From NCBI GenBank assembly GCA_003695005.1, contig RFJE01000402.1:1-7306 (forward strand): a stretch of DNA of 7,306 bases, given 5' to 3'. The DNA is from Candidatus Hydrogenedentota bacterium (GTDB lineage Bacteria > Spirochaetota > Leptospiria > Turneriellales > J094). The notes below the pieces were generated by a model. The model saw only the letters and a program-made list of their open reading frames with translations. It did no database searches and had not been told where the DNA came from. The translations under genes were made by a program, and so were the position numbers. Positions 4,365-7,306 of this stretch are shown here, one piece after another; the stretch's first letter is position 1; the number at the start of each line of letters is the position of its first letter.

Positions 4365-6811
4365 TGAAACGAGTATTCATTTTTACACTTCTCATTACAG
4401 GAAAATTTTTTAGCCAAGGATGGTATCCTGCAAAAAAATTATTATCTGCCAAAGATTTTGTAGTTTATAACACGAAGCTTGGTGTTTGGAATGAAAATAA
4501 AATTGAAACCGGTTTTCTCTATCGTAAGAAAAATAAACTTTATTTTAAAAAAATAGCAAGACAAAATGTAGAAGTATCAGGTGGAGAATTGGCTTATGCT
4601 TCTATAAAAAATAAGAATTTTACAGCTATTGCTAAACAAAAGAAAATTTATTACGCATTTTTCCCAGATGGAAAGCAAGGAGTGATTGAGGAAAAAGGAA
4701 GGGTATTATCCCCGTATGCTGCCACATTGCGCAATAAGGTATTCTTAGTGTATAATGTAGAACTTAACGTAAATGGAAAAAAAAGTTATTGTATCTTTTT
4801 GCGAGAGTTTTTAACTTCGGGGGATAGTAAACGAATACATCAATGGACTCCCGAGAAAGGAGAAAGTGGATATTTCTTCCCGCGTTTATTTTTATTTGGG
4901 AAAAAACTCATTTTAGTTTTTCAAAACCGGAGTGCTCAGACATATCGGGATAATTTAATGCGAGTCTATGTGGATGCAGATGGTAGTGTTTCCAATAAAA
5001 GTTATGTTCGAGAAAGTTCAAACTCACAAATGGAAGGTTTCTTTTCGCATGGCAGGTGGCTGTGGCGTGAAAACTACAAGAAAAGCTGGAATTTGTCATT
5101 TTTAGTAAACAATTCGCATCGTTATTTACTGCAAGAACAGGCAGATGCCGTTTCTCCTGCGTTAGATTTTTTTCCTGGTTTAGGATCTGTGGTTGCGTAC
5201 ATAAGTCAGGGACTGAATACGTGGGATGTTTATGGCTTTTTACCAGAAACCAATGATTTTTTTTCAAAGCCTCGCAAAGTTACCTCGAACCAATCTTTCA
5301 TTTCAAAAACAGCAATTTGGCATGATACCAAAAATATTGCTCTTTTGTATAAGAGTAGAAAAACAATCTATGCTTCGCTAATAGATAAAGAAGCGGAAAA
5401 GATAAAAATCAAGAGTAGTTCTCATCCAAAAAATTCCGTAAATGAAAAAAGCACCTTTCGTGCTTCCTGGAAAAAGCCAAAAGACCCTTCGGGGATCGAA
5501 GAATATGCTTGGTCTATTGATAAGTTTCCTAAAAGCAAGCCAGCTATTTTTAATTTAGCTGGTTCGGAAACCTCTCTTTCTTTATCAAACTTGCAAGATG
5601 GGTTGTATTACTTGCATATCCGGTATCGAGATGGAGCAGGCAATCTTTCCCCTGTTACACATTACCGGTTTGGTGTGGATAAGATACCACCTGTAAAACC
5701 AGAAATACAATCGACGACTCATCCCGAGAATATATCAACTCCCTCTGGTGAAATCCGGCTTAAGATTCATGCCACAGATAATGTTGGTATCAAAGAATTC
5801 CGGTATGCCATAAGTAAAAATCGATTTAAGCCACTGAACAGGAAAACGAAAAGTCCAAATTTAATTTTAGTTGTTAAAAAAAGTGGTAAATACTACTTTC
5901 GAGTAAAAGCTGTGGATTATGCTGGTCATTCTTCGGAAGAGAGTATCTACCGTATTTTAGTGGATTTATCGGAAAGTTTTGCTCCTAAAATTACATTGCG
6001 TAAAAAAAGAATTTTACCTGATAATGATTATTTGCCGGTTCGAATTAGTATTAAGACAGCTATTCCAAAAGAATTAAAAGGTATTGTTTATTCTGTTCAT
6101 TATGGCAGTGTACAAGATCCTCAAGAGAGCGGGAAAATCATCCTGGCTTCGGAGATCGGGAATTTCTCTAAAAAGAAAGGGAAAACCCAAAATACTTTTA
6201 ACCTTAAAATTCCACTTCCCGAGAAAGAAAACCGAAAGCAGGGGATTTATGTGTTTGCCGCCCGATTAAAATATGCGGATAACTCCTATTCCGATTTAAC
6301 AGCAGTTTCTTTTAAAATCAAAGGTTTAAAACAAGAGCCTTCCGAAGCAACAAGATATGTTAGCCGGAAAGTCTTTCGTAAAGCAAGGAAGAATTTTTCA
6401 CCTGCTATAGAAATTTTTCCAAAGGATGGTTTATACTTTGTTTCCTTTCGCGTTCAAGATAATTTGCAAGATAAAGTAAATTATTTTGAATGGTATGTAA
6501 GCGAAGATCCTGCTCCCCCCGATTGGAAAGATGCTGCCAAATCTAGCGGAGAAGAAACTTTAGCTTTTTTAAAACCGAGTGAATATTGGATTTGGGTAAG
6601 GCCTTATTTCAAAAGCATGTCTTTGAACAAAAAAGCAAAACCAGCGGTGTTGTTTTTTTCCTTGCCTCACACTAGTTGGAAAGACAGTGTTATATCATTT
6701 TTTCAAAAAAGGTCAATCTGGCAGGTGTTAGCCTTTTTGGGCATAATTGCTTTTTTGGTACTCATGTTTTCTTTCCGTGTTCGTTTTCTCTTAAAACGGA
6801 TTTTTTGGTAA
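4364..6811 (+). CDS. Large exported FN3/Ig-like protein with C-terminal membrane anchor
   Basis: This 815-residue protein opens with a signal sequence (MKRVFIFTLLITGKFFSQG). Residues ~25-345 are beta-rich with repeated aromatic and Gly-Lys turns (LFLFGKKLILVFQNRS, SVVAYISQGLNTWDVYGFL), suggesting a propeller-like fold; this is a guess from the pattern. Two FN3/Ig-like repeats follow. The first, ~365-440, has SGIEEYAWSID and GLYYLHIRYRDGAGNLSP. The second, ~461-535, has DNVGIKEFRYAIS and GKYYFRVKAVDYAGHSS. A more diverged one may lie at ~680-767 (VNYFEWYVSEDPAPPDW, YWIWVRPYF). Residues ~785-803 (IWQVLAFLGIIAFLVLMFSF) form a transmembrane helix followed by RVRFLLKR, so the bulk should lie outside the cytoplasmic membrane with a very short cytoplasmic tail. 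The domains resemble extracytoplasmic sensor regions, but no signalling output domain is attached. The start is set by the TAATG overlap with the MBL gene. The exact family is not recognised. Confidence 0.75.
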   Translation: MKRVFIFTLLITGKFFSQGWYPAKKLLSAKDFVVYNTKLGVWNENKIETGFLYRKKNKLYFKKIARQNVEVSGGELAYASIKNKNFTAIAKQKKIYYAFFPDGKQGVIEEKGRVLSPYAATLRNKVFLVYNVELNVNGKKSYCIFLREFLTSGDSKRIHQWTPEKGESGYFFPRLFLFGKKLILVFQNRSAQTYRDNLMRVYVDADGSVSNKSYVRESSNSQMEGFFSHGRWLWRENYKKSWNLSFLVNNSHRYLLQEQADAVSPALDFFPGLGSVVAYISQGLNTWDVYGFLPETNDFFSKPRKVTSNQSFISKTAIWHDTKNIALLYKSRKTIYASLIDKEAEKIKIKSSSHPKNSVNEKSTFRASWKKPKDPSGIEEYAWSIDKFPKSKPAIFNLAGSETSLSLSNLQDGLYYLHIRYRDGAGNLSPVTHYRFGVDKIPPVKPEIQSTTHPENISTPSGEIRLKIHATDNVGIKEFRYAISKNRFKPLNRKTKSPNLILVVKKSGKYYFRVKAVDYAGHSSEESIYRILVDLSESFAPKITLRKKRILPDNDYLPVRISIKTAIPKELKGIVYSVHYGSVQDPQESGKIILASEIGNFSKKKGKTQNTFNLKIPLPEKENRKQGIYVFAARLKYADNSYSDLTAVSFKIKGLKQEPSEATRYVSRKVFRKARKNFSPAIEIFPKDGLYFVSFRVQDNLQDKVNYFEWYVSEDPAPPDWKDAAKSSGEETLAFLKPSEYWIWVRPYFKSMSLNKKAKPAVLFFSLPHTSWKDSVISFFQKRSIWQVLAFLGIIAFLVLMFSFRVRFLLKRIFW

Positions 6812-6818
6812 AGGAGCA

Positions 6819-7211
6819 TTATAACAAAGTAACTCTATTTTTGCCACGATTTTTACTTTTGTAAAGAGCTTCATCGGCACGTTTTAATACAGTGGATAAA
6901 GTGTCATTTGTCTGCACTTCGGTGATTCCCATGCTAACTGTAATATGGAGATTCTGTTTTCCAACAGGAGTTTTAGCAATTAACTTGCGTAACTTACCAC
7001 AAATTTTTTTTGCTTCTTCCCCATGCGTGTTGGTAAGCAAAATCGTAAATTCTTCTCCACCCCAACGCCCGAAAGCATCTGTACTACGGATATGATGACG
7101 AACCACTCTGGCGAGATCTTTTAAAACCAAATCCCCTTCTAAATGGCCGTATTTATCATTTACTTTCTTAAACCAATCAATATCAAATAAACAAAAATAC
7201 AGTTTAAAATG
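6819..7211 (-). CDS. GGDEF diguanylate cyclase, 3' part only, 5' side broken at a junction
   Basis: The 130 visible residues are most of a GGDEF domain, which makes cyclic di-GMP from two GTP. Reading from the break: LFDIDWFKKVNDKYGHLEGD (metal- and GTP-binding Asp, Asn), RSTD (7088-7077), GRWGGEEF (GGEEF at 7061-7047), VSMGIT and ADEALYKSKNRGKN at the end. The GGEEF active site is intact. An RxxD exactly five residues before it is a product-inhibition I-site, so feedback by c-di-GMP is expected. The frame stays open to 7211 and then meets TAA (7214-7212). Reading further in that frame gives nothing GGDEF-like: the usual LTxLxNRR block is missing. The N-terminal sensor region is therefore not in this DNA. 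Seven bases separate its stop from that of the convergent large exported protein. A TTG at 7130 is only an internal codon, not the start. Confidence 0.85.
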   Translation of the reverse strand, partial: HFKLYFCLFDIDWFKKVNDKYGHLEGDLVLKDLARVVRHHIRSTDAFGRWGGEEFTILLTNTHGEEAKKICGKLRKLIAKTPVGKQNLHITVSMGITEVQTNDTLSTVLKRADEALYKSKNRGKNRVTLL

Positions 7212-7214
7212 TTA
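7197..7214. other. Junction between spirochaete-like and cyanobacterial-like DNA
   Basis: On the left, a GGDEF domain is read without interruption on the minus strand up to KLYFCLFDID. On the right, a CpcS/CpeS lyase starts on the plus strand. The first frame-breaking codon of the GGDEF gene (TAA, 7214-7212) lies next to the lyase ATG (7209-7211). No inverted repeat, target duplication or integrase signal marks the join. A chimeric assembly or clone join is the simplest explanation; a recombination breakpoint is the alternative. Confidence 0.65.
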
Positions 7215-7306
7215 CAAACGCCACCGATGACAATGATGGACTTCTTTCGCTACAGTGAGGGAGTTTGGTTTTCTCAGCGCACCGTTCATCGATTTGATTC
7301 CTTAGC
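7209..7306 (+). CDS. CpcS/CpeS-family phycobiliprotein lyase, N-terminal fragment
   Basis: From ATG at 7209 the frame runs open off the right edge (32 codons). After MLQTPPMTM it reads MDFFRYSEGVWFSQRTVHRF. The core FFxxSxGxWxSQRTxH is the N-terminal signature of the lipocalin-fold CpcS/CpeS lyases, which attach bilin chromophores to the conserved cysteine near position 84 of phycobiliproteins in cyanobacteria and some algae. Several Met codons (7209, 7227, 7233, 7236) could be the start; no SD is seen because the upstream bases belong to the GGDEF gene. The ~95 bases after the junction are about 46% GC, against about 38% in the GGDEF gene. A light-harvesting gene fits nothing else in the window, which suggests foreign or misjoined DNA. 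Confidence in the family is good for so short a piece; confidence in its true genomic context is low. Confidence 0.68.
   Translation, partial: MLQTPPMTMMDFFRYSEGVWFSQRTVHRFDSL

Noticed and set aside
5257..5264. Run of eight T in the exported protein gene as a phase-variation site
   Set aside because: Runs of seven or eight A/T are frequent in this AT-rich sequence, the frame is intact, and nothing suggests slippage regulation.
4908..5267. 119-codon minus-strand frame inside the exported protein gene
   Set aside because: It lies antisense within a convincing 815-codon gene, has His/Cys-rich translation with no motif and no ribosome site; a shadow frame.
7128..7130. TTG as the start codon of the GGDEF gene
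   Set aside because: The same frame upstream encodes FDIDWFKKVNDKYGHLEGD, essential GGDEF sequence, so the TTG is an internal Leu codon.
7212..7306. Real nonsense mutation in the GGDEF gene, with its N-terminal part continuing to the right on the minus strand
   Set aside because: Translating beyond the TAA in that frame gives no GGDEF-like sequence (no LTxLxNRR), while the plus strand gives a good CpcS/CpeS N-terminus.

Overview
The window looks like an accessory stretch of a low-GC, double-membrane bacterium, most likely a leptospire-type spirochaete. The genes are AT-rich (roughly 35-38% GC). The envelope proteins include a PorV/UPF0164-type outer-membrane barrel and a lipoprotein whose lipobox has Phe at -3, and the long non-coding leader resembles leptospiral intergenic DNA as I remember it. 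The genus is an inference from family content; nothing here is a definitive marker.

Layout. Positions 1-560 hold no convincing gene. The first ~360 bases are about 55% GC, well above the genes, and the stretch is full of inverted repeats, including an 18-base pair of arms with one mismatch. Next comes a plus-strand RNase H-like/YprB-type exonuclease gene (561-1583). Its 3' end overlaps, tail to tail, a minus-strand two-gene operon: a PorV-like outer-membrane barrel (3294-2038) followed by a coiled-coil lipoprotein (2028-1561). Both of these envelope proteins end in a similar pseudopilin-like module. After a 113-base divergent intergenic region, a plus-strand pair follows: a metallo-beta-lactamase-fold hydrolase (3408-4364), coupled through a TAATG overlap to a large exported protein with FN3/Ig-like domains and a C-terminal membrane anchor (4364-6811). 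Seven bases further on lies the 3' end of a minus-strand GGDEF diguanylate cyclase gene (stop at 6819).

The right edge is anomalous. The GGDEF reading frame breaks off inside the domain at about 7211. The remaining ~95 bases encode, on the plus strand, what looks like the N-terminus of a CpcS/CpeS phycobiliprotein lyase, a family tied to cyanobacterial (and related algal) light harvesting. That does not fit a spirochaete, and a chimeric join is the simplest reading.

Biologically, the most interesting part is the barrel/lipoprotein pair sharing a C-terminal module, which suggests two parts of one envelope complex. No complete known defence, CRISPR or mobile system is visible.
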